Origin: Prochlorococcus marinus str. MIT 0912
GTDB taxonomy: Bacteria > Cyanobacteriota > Cyanobacteriia > PCC-6307 > Cyanobiaceae
DNA: 64,000 nucleotides
Direction: 5' to 3'
Assembly (NCBI RefSeq): GCF_027359595.1
Contig: NZ_CP114783.1
Coordinates: 310,001 to 374,000 of the forward strand
Part shown: one piece after another, positions 45,236 through 53,931 of the stretch
How the letters are laid out: each line of letters begins with the position of its first letter
How positions within the stretch are numbered: position 1 is the stretch's first letter
Position numbers and translations under genes: made by a program
The notes under the pieces: generated by a model
Database searches by the model: none
Told to the model about the DNA's origin: nothing
Seen by the model: the letters and a program-made list of their open reading frames with translations, nothing else

Positions 45236-47125
45236 TTGAAAACAGATAGAGATCAAGATAAAAACTGGATATTACCTAAACCCATAAGTGAAGAAAAAAA
45301 ATTTAATTGCGATTTAAACCCAATTTTACAAAAAGTTTTACTTAGAAGAGGTATTGACATAACCAATAAATTGGAAGAATATCTAACACCATTAGAGCTT
45401 CCAAATCCTGAATATCATTTTAAGGAATTGTCCAACGCGACTCAAAGAATAATTCTAGCCTGCGAAAAAAATGAAAAGATTGCGATTTGTGGTGATTATG
45501 ATGCAGATGGTATTACAAGTACAACTCTTTTAGTTGAATTATTATCTATGCTTGGAGCAAGAGCTGTGGCCTATATACCATCAAGACAGGATGAAGGATA
45601 CGGACTTAATACCAACATGGTAGACGAAATAAATAATAATAATATCAAGCTTATTATAACAGTAGATAATGGTATATCGGCATTTGAGGCAATTAAAAAA
45701 ACCAATGAATATGGTATTGATGTTATTATCACTGATCATCACAAAATACCAGAAACCAAATTAAATATCTTTTCATTAATACACCCTGAAAGAACACCAT
45801 CAAGCTCTCCTTATAAATATTTAGCAGGTGTTGGAATTGCTTATCTTCTTGCTAAAAATATATGCAAACATTTAAATTTTGATATTAATAAAACAACTGC
45901 TAATGTATTATTTTGTATTGGAACCGTAGCTGATATGGCTCCACTGCAAGGAGCCAATAGGAAATGGCTAAAAGATTCTTTACCACTAATTAATTCCACA
46001 TCTAATAAAGGAATAAAATCTATCTTAAAAAAGCTTTCAATTGATAATATGCCTATAACTTCGGAAGATATAGGTTATAAGATTGCACCACTAATAAATG
46101 CTGTTGGTAGAATTGGCGATCCAAAACTAATAATCGAACTGCTAACAAATAAATCAGATGAATCAATAGATAAGCTTACCAAGCAGTGTTTTGCAATGAA
46201 TGTAGAAAGAAAAAGAATTACATCTTTAATTGAAAAAGAGGCCTTAGTAATTGCACAAAGTGAATATAATATTAAAAGAAAATTTCTAGTACTCGCAAAT
46301 AGAGATTGGCATCCTGGAATAATTGGTATCGTAGCCGCTCGTATGGTTGACAAGTTTAATTTACCTACAGCAATGCTTGCCCAGGCAAATGATGGAATTT
46401 TTAGAGGATCAATAAGGTCAAATAATAGGTTGAAAGTTAATAAAGCGTTGGATGAATGTAAAGATCTTCTAATATCACATGGAGGGCATTCAGCTGCTGC
46501 AGGTTTTTCAATTAAAGAAGAAAATATCATTAAACTAAAGGAAATGCTTAATAATATAGCTAGCAGAGAATTTAACAATATTGATTTAAATAAATCAATA
46601 AAACCAGAAGCTCACATTCAAATTAAAGATATAAATTTTGATTTCTATAGGCAATTAAATCTCATTGGTCCCTTTGGAATAATGAATCCTAACCCAATCT
46701 TTTGGACAAGAAGGTGTAAAATTATTGATATTTACAAACTTAAGGGTAACCATTTAAAAATGTCTCTTAATGATGGGACTTCAAGCATAGATGCAATTAA
46801 ATGGAATGGATCAATAGAATTAAAAAAAAATGATTTAATCGATATAGCATTTCATATAGAAATCAATAAATGGAAAAGAAAGAAAACACTTCAAATTAAC
46901 ATAATAGACATACATATTCATGAATCAGTAATTAATTTAAAAATGCATAATAATATATACAAATGCCAATTGACAGACAAAGAAGATATTTTAATCAGAA
47001 ACTCTAAAGGTTTGTGTTTCAGTACAAATTTATCAAGATCTTCTAAAAATCTAAGTAAAAAGCAAATTTTATTTGCACAAAAGATTCTTACTTTCGCTGA
47101 AATTGCTCTAGGAAAGGCTGCTTAG
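45236..47125 (+). CDS. recJ: Single-stranded-DNA exonuclease RecJ
   Basis: RecJ degrades single-stranded DNA 5'-3' in recombination and mismatch repair. The DHH-family phosphoesterase motifs are seen: AICGDYDADGITSTTLL (motif I), ITVDNGISAFEA (II), VIITDHHKIPE (III, DHH) and the DHHA1 motif ISHGGHSAAAGFSI. At 629 residues from a TTG start it is somewhat longer than the E. coli enzyme; the C-terminal part is an OB-like domain and a variable tail. It converges with psb30 after three bases. Confidence 0.93.
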   Translation: MKTDRDQDKNWILPKPISEEKKFNCDLNPILQKVLLRRGIDITNKLEEYLTPLELPNPEYHFKELSNATQRIILACEKNEKIAICGDYDADGITSTTLLVELLSMLGARAVAYIPSRQDEGYGLNTNMVDEINNNNIKLIITVDNGISAFEAIKKTNEYGIDVIITDHHKIPETKLNIFSLIHPERTPSSSPYKYLAGVGIAYLLAKNICKHLNFDINKTTANVLFCIGTVADMAPLQGANRKWLKDSLPLINSTSNKGIKSILKKLSIDNMPITSEDIGYKIAPLINAVGRIGDPKLIIELLTNKSDESIDKLTKQCFAMNVERKRITSLIEKEALVIAQSEYNIKRKFLVLANRDWHPGIIGIVAARMVDKFNLPTAMLAQANDGIFRGSIRSNNRLKVNKALDECKDLLISHGGHSAAAGFSIKEENIIKLKEMLNNIASREFNNIDLNKSIKPEAHIQIKDINFDFYRQLNLIGPFGIMNPNPIFWTRRCKIIDIYKLKGNHLKMSLNDGTSSIDAIKWNGSIELKKNDLIDIAFHIEINKWKRKKTLQINIIDIHIHESVINLKMHNNIYKCQLTDKEDILIRNSKGLCFSTNLSRSSKNLSKKQILFAQKILTFAEIALGKAA

Positions 47126-47128
47126 CCT

Positions 47129-47212
47129 TTATACACCTCTTCTATAAAAGATCAAAGCGATGATTGCTGGCCCTGCAAGAAAGACTGCAACTAATGGCAA
47201 AAGGTTTCCCAT
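47129..47212 (-). CDS. psb30: Photosystem II protein Psb30 (Ycf12)-like
   Basis: The frame encodes only 27 residues: MGNLLPLVAVFLAGPAIIAL, then IFYRRGV. The single helix ending AGPAIIALIFYRRG closely follows the family end GP-x-II-x-LL-x-RRG known in Psb30/Ycf12 of other cyanobacteria. The subunit sits at the periphery of photosystem II near cytochrome b559 and helps stabilise the complex. Other small photosystem peptides (PsbM, PetN, PsaM) lack this motif. The match is by eye on a very short sequence, so alternatives remain possible. Confidence 0.65.
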   Translation of the reverse strand: MGNLLPLVAVFLAGPAIIALIFYRRGV

Positions 47213-47515
47213 GTTAATTTAAAAACTTTTTGCATAGTACTAAACAAAAGGCATCACTTGGCAATAATTAAAAAAAATTTGATGTTTAATGATTCTTTAA
47301 CGGATTTATGGACTATGTCGATGTTTTTACCAAACTAGAAGAAGAGTTAAATAGCATGAAATGATTTATTTATAGATTGTAGGTAAATTCAGGCAGTCGT
47401 TAAAATCCTATAATAATAGATAAATTATTGATAACTTGATCATTTAGGGGTTTTCTATATAATATGTATTCGTTGAATAAACATAATTAAGTATAACATC
47501 ACTTATTGGGAAGTA
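47213..47515 (+). other. 303-base intergenic stretch
   Basis: The stretch between psb30 and the first GDT1 gene is AT-rich. It should contain the psb30 promoter (minus strand) and the promoter of the transporter genes; TATAAT at 47411-47416 is a possible -10 box. An 18-codon frame at 47308-47364 (MDYVDVFTKLEEELNSMK) is protein-like but too short to call. Nothing else is visible. Confidence 0.5.
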
Positions 47516-47875
47516 ATGGGTCAATCTAATTCAAATTCAAAGCAAGAAAGTAGTTTGCAAGAGGATTCTACTCCTTTTTTTAGTATACTGATTACATCCT
47601 TTAGTACAATTTTTTTAGCGGAGTTAGGAGACAAGACACAACTTGCAACATTAATTCTTTCAGCACAGTCTGGCAGACCCATAATAATTTTCATAGGAGC
47701 TGCACTTGCTCTTATTTCAACAAGCCTTCTCGGAGTTCTAATTGGTAGATGGATAGCTAATAACTTACCAAGACAAAGGTTTACACTAGTTTCAGGAATC
47801 ATTATGGTAAGTTTGGGGATATACCTAGTAACTCAGGGTTTTATTGACTTTACTCAAAATAATAACTTGAACTAG
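47516..47875 (+). CDS. GDT1/TMEM165-family cation transporter, half-size subunit 1
   Basis: The UPF0016/GDT1 family transports Mn or Ca; cyanobacterial members (Mnx) move manganese, important for the oxygen-evolving cluster. The signature E-x-GDK-T/S is in FLAELGDKTQLATLIL near residue 40. Three helices are seen (residues 25-45, 60-80, 92-112). Full-length members contain two such repeats; this 119-residue protein has only one. It is followed after five bases by a second half-size gene, so the two should form the complete transporter together. A polar start of about 20 residues precedes the first helix. Confidence 0.87.
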   Translation: MGQSNSNSKQESSLQEDSTPFFSILITSFSTIFLAELGDKTQLATLILSAQSGRPIIIFIGAALALISTSLLGVLIGRWIANNLPRQRFTLVSGIIMVSLGIYLVTQGFIDFTQNNNLN

Positions 47876-47879
47876 ATTA

Positions 47880-48176
47880 ATGATTCTAACCCTCCTATTC
47901 ACAACCTTTGTCACTGTTTTTATAGCAGAAATGGGCGATAAAACTCAACTAACAACAATAACTCTTAGTAGTACAACAAACAAACCTTTAGCAGTATTTA
48001 TAGGGTCGTCTTTAGCTCTAATATTAGCTACGCTTTTAGGTGCTTTGGCAGGTGGATCTATTGCTAATCTTATTCCTGCATTTTTACTTAAGCTACTTTC
48101 TGGAATAGTATTCTTAATTATAGGTATCAACCTCTTTTCACAAAGCAAAAAAGAATCTACTAATGAAAGCCAGTAA
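47880..48176 (+). CDS. GDT1/TMEM165-family cation transporter, half-size subunit 2
   Basis: The second single-repeat member, 98 residues, with the signature IAEMGDKTQLTTITL near residue 20 and three helices. ALILATLLGALAGGSIANLIP and the last helix match the first subunit in order. The pairing of two half genes in tandem (five-base gap) suggests a heterodimer equal to the two-repeat proteins of other organisms. The substrate, Mn2+ or Ca2+, is inferred from the family. Confidence 0.87.
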   Translation: MILTLLFTTFVTVFIAEMGDKTQLTTITLSSTTNKPLAVFIGSSLALILATLLGALAGGSIANLIPAFLLKLLSGIVFLIIGINLFSQSKKESTNESQ

Positions 48177-48257
48177 ACTATTGTTAGTATATTCAATTTC
48201 CTCTTTCTTTTTTGAATACTTAAATTCAACGAAATTAAATTAATTAGCCGAATTATT

Positions 48258-50570
48258 ATGACATCAGTTTTAAAAATACTTGAAAATCTTTGTTTTGAAG
48301 ATGGATTAGAAATTTCAAAACTTGAAAAATCCTTAAAATTAACAAAAAGAGTTGATAAAGATAATTTAAATATTGCGATTAAAGCTCTTTCAAAGTTAGG
48401 AATAGTCCAATATGTTAATGAAGATAAACTGAGTATTAATAATAGTATTCCTTTTTTGCAAGGCAGGGTTCGTTGTAGTAGTAAAGGTTATTGCTTTGTT
48501 GCTAGAGAAGATCAAGGTGAAGATATTTATATTAGAGAAGCTAATTTGAATAATGCCTGGCATGGAGATTTAGTAATAGTATTAATCACTAAGCCAGGAG
48601 TAAAAAGAAGAGCGCCAGAGGGTTCCATTCAATGTGTACTAGAAAGACATAATGATACTTTGCTTGCAAAAGTAGAGCCAGATAAATTAACTGGAGATCT
48701 AAAGGCTTACCCTTTAGATGACAGGATACCAGTAACTATTGAACTTGAGAATGTTATAGATGTTGATAAAAAACTTCGTGATAAAGATTTAATTCATGAA
48801 ATAAAAATAAGCAAATATCCAATTGCTCAACATAAAGCAAAAGGTTCAATAATTAGAGAGTTATCTATAAATGCTGGTGTAGAAGGTGATATTGAATTAT
48901 TACTTGCAAAGAATAATATATCTAGAAATCTTGACTCTCCTAAAGTTGCTCCTAGGAAAATCTCATTAAAAGGAAGAGAAGACTTAACATCACAACCATC
49001 ATTATTATTTCAAAGCTGGGAATCAAAGAATTCTCCATCGCTTCCTGCTTTATATGCAGAACCATTTGAAGGCGGCAATAGAATATGGATTCATTCTCCT
49101 ACTATTTCTGAAAGAATTAATTTAGGAGGAAGGCTAGATAAATTTCTTAGGGATAAAGGAGAGGTCATTTGTTTAGGAAATAACTGGCTGGATTTCCTTA
49201 ATGAATCACTCAGATCAGCATCACAATTCAAAATCAATGACGAATGTGAAGCTATCTCATTGATTATAGATATTAATGCTGAAGGCAATATTACTGATTG
49301 GAAATTTATCCTTAGTATTATTAAACCTGCAAAGATTATTAACCCAAAACATCTTAAAGCAATTAAAAATAGGAAACCAACCTCAAAATCGATACCCATA
49401 GCAATTAAACCTATTAAAGACAATTTAGAAGTCATTTATACCCTTATTCATTCAGCAAAATTAATTAATAATAGAAACAATGTTTCCATCAAATTAGATG
49501 AGCATATTCCTAATTTAGAAAGATTATATGAATTACATAAAACATTCCCTAGTAGAGATTTCCATGGATGGTCTAAAACATACGATAGTTGTGATTCTCA
49601 ATCAATTAGTGATGTCTATATTAGGCTTGCAAATAATATTCTCGCCCAACATTTAATAGGCTATAAATTACCATTCATTTACAAAGAACATGAAGTAATT
49701 GATCAATCATCTATAAACGAATTAACTAAATCAGCTTTATCATTAGACAAAAATATAACTGTTAACTTAGATGGGACACTGACAACAAATGAATTAATTA
49801 AATCATTCGAATCAAGTACTGAAAAGAAAATTCTTCATAAGTTATTGAAACATATTATCCCTGGAATTAATTTAAAACTTTTTATGATTAATAATCAATT
49901 AGATAATGAGGTTTCAAATTATGATATTTCTACAAACAATATTGAATCACCATGGTGTTGTCCATCTTTAAATTACTGGAATATTTTTAATCAATTTATA
50001 TTAAGTTCACTTTTGTCTGATGGAAAAAATAAAGCTTCAAGTCGAAGCAAAGTTATTGTTGAACTAGGTAAAAAAGATAGCTGGAATCAAGTTGATTGGG
50101 ATATTTTTTCATCTAAGCATAATGAAAATATTTCCATTCATTCAAGTTTACGATTAGTTCAGCATTTAAATGAAATAAGGAAAAACTCTAAATCTTTCAG
50201 AAATAACATAATTTCAATTGCACAGGGTAGGGAAGCTCAAAAAATTATTGGAAAAGAAGTAACAGCAATTATTACTGGAGTACAAAGTTATGGTTTTTTT
50301 GCTGAAATAGATGAATTAACAGCTGAGGGATTAGTTCATGTAAGTACTTTGGGTGATGATTGGTACGAATATAGATCTAGACAGAATTTATTAGTAGGAA
50401 GAAAGAATAAAAGAACTTATCAACTTGCACAAAAGGTTAATGTTAGAGTTTTGAAAGTTGATATTTTAAAAAATCAAATTGACTTGGAGCTTGTAAAAGA
50501 AAAAGAAAAAGTAATAGAGAATGAAACTATTATAAATAATGATCCTATTATAAATAATGATCCTGCATAA
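48258..50570 (+). CDS. RNase R-like protein with degenerate RNB domain
   Basis: The 770-residue protein has the outline of RNase R: a winged-helix-like start (about 1-65), a cold-shock/OB domain (FLQGRVRCSSKGYCFVARED, with DIYIREANLNNAWHGDLVIV), an RNB-sized centre (about 255-620) and a C-terminal S1 domain (KEVTAIITGVQSYGFFAEID ... GLVHVSTLGDDW). In the centre, RIWIHSPTISERINLGGRLD matches the fold, but the acidic cluster GEDARDFDDA that should precede it is replaced by a Ser/Pro-rich stretch. The ATSPIRRYADL motif is also missing. It probably binds RNA without cutting it. The last 36 coding bases are a tandem duplication. Confidence 0.82.
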   Translation: MTSVLKILENLCFEDGLEISKLEKSLKLTKRVDKDNLNIAIKALSKLGIVQYVNEDKLSINNSIPFLQGRVRCSSKGYCFVAREDQGEDIYIREANLNNAWHGDLVIVLITKPGVKRRAPEGSIQCVLERHNDTLLAKVEPDKLTGDLKAYPLDDRIPVTIELENVIDVDKKLRDKDLIHEIKISKYPIAQHKAKGSIIRELSINAGVEGDIELLLAKNNISRNLDSPKVAPRKISLKGREDLTSQPSLLFQSWESKNSPSLPALYAEPFEGGNRIWIHSPTISERINLGGRLDKFLRDKGEVICLGNNWLDFLNESLRSASQFKINDECEAISLIIDINAEGNITDWKFILSIIKPAKIINPKHLKAIKNRKPTSKSIPIAIKPIKDNLEVIYTLIHSAKLINNRNNVSIKLDEHIPNLERLYELHKTFPSRDFHGWSKTYDSCDSQSISDVYIRLANNILAQHLIGYKLPFIYKEHEVIDQSSINELTKSALSLDKNITVNLDGTLTTNELIKSFESSTEKKILHKLLKHIIPGINLKLFMINNQLDNEVSNYDISTNNIESPWCCPSLNYWNIFNQFILSSLLSDGKNKASSRSKVIVELGKKDSWNQVDWDIFSSKHNENISIHSSLRLVQHLNEIRKNSKSFRNNIISIAQGREAQKIIGKEVTAIITGVQSYGFFAEIDELTAEGLVHVSTLGDDWYEYRSRQNLLVGRKNKRTYQLAQKVNVRVLKVDILKNQIDLELVKEKEKVIENETIINNDPIINNDPA
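50529..50564 (+). repeat. 18-bp tandem duplication at the end of the RNase R-like gene
   Basis: The unit ATTATAAATAATGATCCT occurs twice without a gap or mismatch, encoding the repeated peptide IINNDP. The second copy also contains the ATG at 50557, the first possible start of the next gene. A recent duplication is the simplest explanation; strains may differ in copy number. Confidence 0.85.
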
Positions 50571-50574
50571 ATAT

Positions 50575-51183
50575 ATGAACAATATTGTTATTGCAATTAC
50601 GGGTGCCTCAGCTATGCAAATAGGAGAGCGCGCAGTTCAGTTACTGTTAGAAAATAATCAATCTGTAGATTTAATCCTTAGTAAAGGTGCATATGAAGTG
50701 GCCAAGAGTGAACGCAGTATTAATATTCCAGTTGAACCAAAGGCCCAATGTGAATTTTGGAGAAATAAGCTTGAAGTTAAATCAGGAAAATTAAGATGTT
50801 ATCGATGGAATGATCATTCAGCGTCAATTGCTAGCGGTAGTCATAAAACTAAAGGCATGGTAATTGTTCCTTGTTCAATGGGAACCTTAGGAAGAATAGC
50901 CTCTGGTTTTTCATTAGATTTAATAGAGAGATGTGCAGATGTTCACTTAAAGGAGAATAGGCCGTTAATTATTTCTCCTAGGGAATCACCATTAAATCTT
51001 ATTCACATAGAGAATATAAAGCGTCTTGCTATAGCAGGAGCATTGATTGTTCCGCCAATTCCTGCTTGGTATACAAATCCACAAACTATTGAAGATCTAA
51101 TAGATTTTATTGTAGTTAGACTGTTTGATTCTCTTGGAGAAGATTTTAATTATATACAAAGATGGTGTGGTCCAAATAAATGA
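50575..51183 (+). CDS. UbiX-like flavin prenyltransferase
   Basis: A flavoprotein of the UbiX/Pad family that adds a dimethylallyl group to FMN for the decarboxylase UbiD. Visible are AITGASAMQIGERAVQLL at the start, DHSASIASGSHKTKGMVIVP, CSMGTLGRIASGFSLDLIER and RPLIISPRESPLNLIHIENI. At 202 residues it has normal length. I chose the ATG at 50575, after the stop of the preceding gene; an ATG at 50557 would start inside the tandem repeat. The next gene overlaps its stop by four bases. Confidence 0.88.
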   Translation: MNNIVIAITGASAMQIGERAVQLLLENNQSVDLILSKGAYEVAKSERSINIPVEPKAQCEFWRNKLEVKSGKLRCYRWNDHSASIASGSHKTKGMVIVPCSMGTLGRIASGFSLDLIERCADVHLKENRPLIISPRESPLNLIHIENIKRLAIAGALIVPPIPAWYTNPQTIEDLIDFIVVRLFDSLGEDFNYIQRWCGPNK

Positions 51184-51728
51184 AATTTAATTTTTTTACT
51201 AAAGTCTCCCCTTTCTTATCAACATTATTAATAATAATCTGTCTAAGCTTAAGTAATCAAAAAGAATCTACTAATTTAAGAATACTAATTTGGGAAACAC
51301 CTTCACTTACCTTAGGAACATATCTTGCAATATCAACAGGAACTGGGTTTATACTCTCTTACTTGATAACAACTAATACTTCAAAGCTATATCAAGCAAA
51401 GCAAATGAAAAATCTAAAATTTAAAGATAAAAGAATAGATGAAAGTAGTAATGAAATTTCAGAACCTTCGACAAACATATCATATGATAATACTTTAATA
51501 GAGAGAGATATTAAAGATCCATCACCCACTATTAATGCAAGTTTTAGAATAATAGGTAAAAAAGAAAGAAGCAATATAAATTTTGTAAGTGATAATAATA
51601 AAGTTCAGTATGATGACTCATTTGATTTTGAAGGGCAATTCAATGAACAAACCGATCAACATACAACTATCGATCAAGTAAGTCCAATTTCTAATGATTG
51701 GAATGATGAATCTTATTCAACATGGTAG
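51180..51728 (+). CDS. Membrane protein with two N-terminal helices
   Basis: The 182-residue protein has two hydrophobic segments (about residues 10-25 and 42-64: LGTYLAISTGTGFILSYLIT), followed by a charged, probably disordered tail rich in Asp, Asn and Ser (from about residue 75), including NASFRIIGKKER. The helical hairpin resembles LapA-type (DUF1049) proteins, but the match is loose. It begins in the stop codon of the UbiX-like gene (ATGA overlap), so translation is probably coupled. The function is unknown. Confidence 0.7.
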   Translation: MKFNFFTKVSPFLSTLLIIICLSLSNQKESTNLRILIWETPSLTLGTYLAISTGTGFILSYLITTNTSKLYQAKQMKNLKFKDKRIDESSNEISEPSTNISYDNTLIERDIKDPSPTINASFRIIGKKERSNINFVSDNNKVQYDDSFDFEGQFNEQTDQHTTIDQVSPISNDWNDESYSTW

Positions 51729-51799
51729 AAAGATTTAGACAATATTTTTAATTAGAAATATCTACACAAAAAACTTATTAAATTTGCTAAAATAAAAAT

Positions 51800-52345
51800 A
51801 TGGAAAATCAAGCCCCCGCAAACGAAAAGGATAGTGGAAATAAAGTAAATAAATCCGATTCCTTACAGACAACACAACCTGCTGATATAGACAAAAAAGA
51901 TTTAAATATATTAGATAAACAAAAAGTGAGTGAGGATCTTAATGTTGATAAAACTCCCATTCCTAAAAAGCCTGTCAAACCGCCTAAGGTAGAAGAAAAA
52001 CCTTTTGAAGAGTTTATAAATGACCATTTAATTCCAAAATTAAAGTCATCTATAGAAGATAAAGGAACATTAGTATGTGATATTAAGTTAATAGAGGGAA
52101 TAAGACCTGTAGTTGGAGGAAAATGCTGGATGGTTTTTTGTGAAATGTCTGAACAAAGAAAATTTTGGCTTTGTTTTAATAAAAATATTATAACCTCCGA
52201 TAAAACTATATTATTGGCAGAATCAAATTCTGAACCAAGCATTGTTGAATCTTTTCTAATTGATGAAAAAAAGACAACATTAGCATTACTTATTTCGAGA
52301 GTACTTCAAAGATTAAATGGTCAGAAATGGGTAGGTGCTAATTAA
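51800..52345 (+). CDS. DUF2996 family protein
   Basis: The 181-residue protein starts with a Lys/Asp/Pro-rich, disordered segment (residues 1-65, ending KKPVKPPKVEEKP) and then the DUF2996 domain: FEEFINDHLIPKLKSSIEDK, CDIKLIEGIRPVVGGKCWMV, KFWLCFNKN and the C-terminal LLISRVLQRLNGQKWVGAN. The family is restricted mostly to cyanobacteria and plants and has no assigned function. It is preceded by an AT-rich gap of 71 bases. Confidence 0.78.
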   Translation: MENQAPANEKDSGNKVNKSDSLQTTQPADIDKKDLNILDKQKVSEDLNVDKTPIPKKPVKPPKVEEKPFEEFINDHLIPKLKSSIEDKGTLVCDIKLIEGIRPVVGGKCWMVFCEMSEQRKFWLCFNKNIITSDKTILLAESNSEPSIVESFLIDEKKTTLALLISRVLQRLNGQKWVGAN

Positions 52346-52483
52346 ATATATGTTATTTACTAATTAAATAATATAAGCTAGATAGTTAATTAGTTCCTCA
52401 AATAATAACAATAAATATTTCTTCTCAATATTCAAATACGCAGTTAAGCCAATCAAATGCCATAATAAAAAAAAAATTACAAA

Positions 52484-53929
52484 TTGACTAACTCATTACT
52501 AACTAAACGAAATGAAAATTTGCTATTTCATACTTTTGACGAAACATTAAAACCACAAATCGAGGAACTACTTTCTCTAGGTAAATCAGCTGGCGCTGAC
52601 CTTGTTGAAGTATTTCTTGAGAAATCTGACAATATTTCTCTTCTTGCCGAACAAGATGATATTTCAAATGTAAGCCCATCTTTTGGCATTGGAGCCGGTA
52701 TCAGGGTTTTTCTTGGCAAAAAAGACGGATTTGTTAGCACAAACGATTTATCTAAAGAAGGACTTCTTTTTGCTCTCAATCAAGCGTTAGGGATGTTAGG
52801 TCTAGTGACTGGATCATTAACTAATGATAAATTTGAAGGTCTTTCAGATTTGAGGGATTTTGGAACAAAAAAGAATGATTGGCTAGAGCATTCTCCAAAT
52901 CTCGATGAATCAACTATCAAATTGATTGAGGCAACAAAATCACTTGCGGATAAAAATAAGAATCTCCAAGTAAGAAGAGCTAGTTATGCCAGAAATTGGC
53001 AAGAAGTTCTTGTGGCTGCTACAGATGGTGTATTTGCTAGAGACATCCGTCTTCATCAAACCGTTGGTTTAAACGTGATAGCCCAACAAGATAAAAACAG
53101 ATCGACTTCCGCTAGAAGATATGGAAGTTCTGATAATCCCGACGATCTAAGAAACTGGGAAATTGAAAAGAGTGCTTGTGAATTAAATGAAAGTGCTCAA
53201 AAAATGCTTTATGCCGAATATGTTGAAGCAGGTCAAATGCCTGTTGTTCTTGCCAATAAATTTGGAGGAGTGATATTCCATGAAGCTTGTGGTCATCTTC
53301 TTGAAACCACTCAATTAGAAAGAGGCACATCCCCTTTTCATGACTCTATAGATAAACAGATTGCTCACAAGGCTGTAAGTGCAGTAGATGAAGGTTTTTC
53401 AAATCATGCTTTTGGTTCACTATCTATGGATGATGAAGGAATGGAACCGCAAAATACTTTACTAATAGAAAAGGGGATATTAAAAAAATTTCTATCAGAT
53501 AGAGCTGGCTCTTTAAGAACAGGTCATCCCAGAACTGGTAGTGGAAGGAGGCAAAATTTCTCATTCGCTGCAGCAAGTCGTATGAGAAATACATACATTA
53601 AACAAGGTAATTTTTCTCCAGATGAACTAATTAAAAGTGTTGACGATGGACTTTATTGTAAATCCATGGGTGGAGGTAGCGTTGGACCAACAGGTCAATT
53701 CAATTTCTCAGTCGAGGAAGGTTATTTAATAAAAAATGGCAAACTTGATAAACCCGTTAAGGGAGCAACATTAATAGGTGAAGCAAAAGAAATTTTACCA
53801 AGAATTTCTATGTGTGCAAACGATTTAGATCTTGCTGCTGGTTTTTGTGGATCAGTAAGTGGGAGTGTCAACGTTACTGTAGGTCAGCCACACATAAAAG
53901 TTGATTCAATAACTGTAGGAGGAAGGTAA
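52484..53929 (+). CDS. tldD: TldD metalloprotease subunit
   Basis: TldD is the catalytic subunit of the TldD/TldE protease that processes unfolded or modified peptides such as microcin B17. The zinc motif is HExxxH: H266-E267-A-C-G-H271 in GGVIFHEACGHLLE. The C-terminal GGGSVGPTGQFNFSVEEGYLI and MCANDLDLAAGFCGSVSG are typical. At 481 residues it is complete. The start is a TTG at 52484; no earlier ATG is in frame. The tldE gene follows after two bases. Confidence 0.94.
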   Translation: MTNSLLTKRNENLLFHTFDETLKPQIEELLSLGKSAGADLVEVFLEKSDNISLLAEQDDISNVSPSFGIGAGIRVFLGKKDGFVSTNDLSKEGLLFALNQALGMLGLVTGSLTNDKFEGLSDLRDFGTKKNDWLEHSPNLDESTIKLIEATKSLADKNKNLQVRRASYARNWQEVLVAATDGVFARDIRLHQTVGLNVIAQQDKNRSTSARRYGSSDNPDDLRNWEIEKSACELNESAQKMLYAEYVEAGQMPVVLANKFGGVIFHEACGHLLETTQLERGTSPFHDSIDKQIAHKAVSAVDEGFSNHAFGSLSMDDEGMEPQNTLLIEKGILKKFLSDRAGSLRTGHPRTGSGRRQNFSFAAASRMRNTYIKQGNFSPDELIKSVDDGLYCKSMGGGSVGPTGQFNFSVEEGYLIKNGKLDKPVKGATLIGEAKEILPRISMCANDLDLAAGFCGSVSGSVNVTVGQPHIKVDSITVGGR

Positions 53930-53931
53930 GA

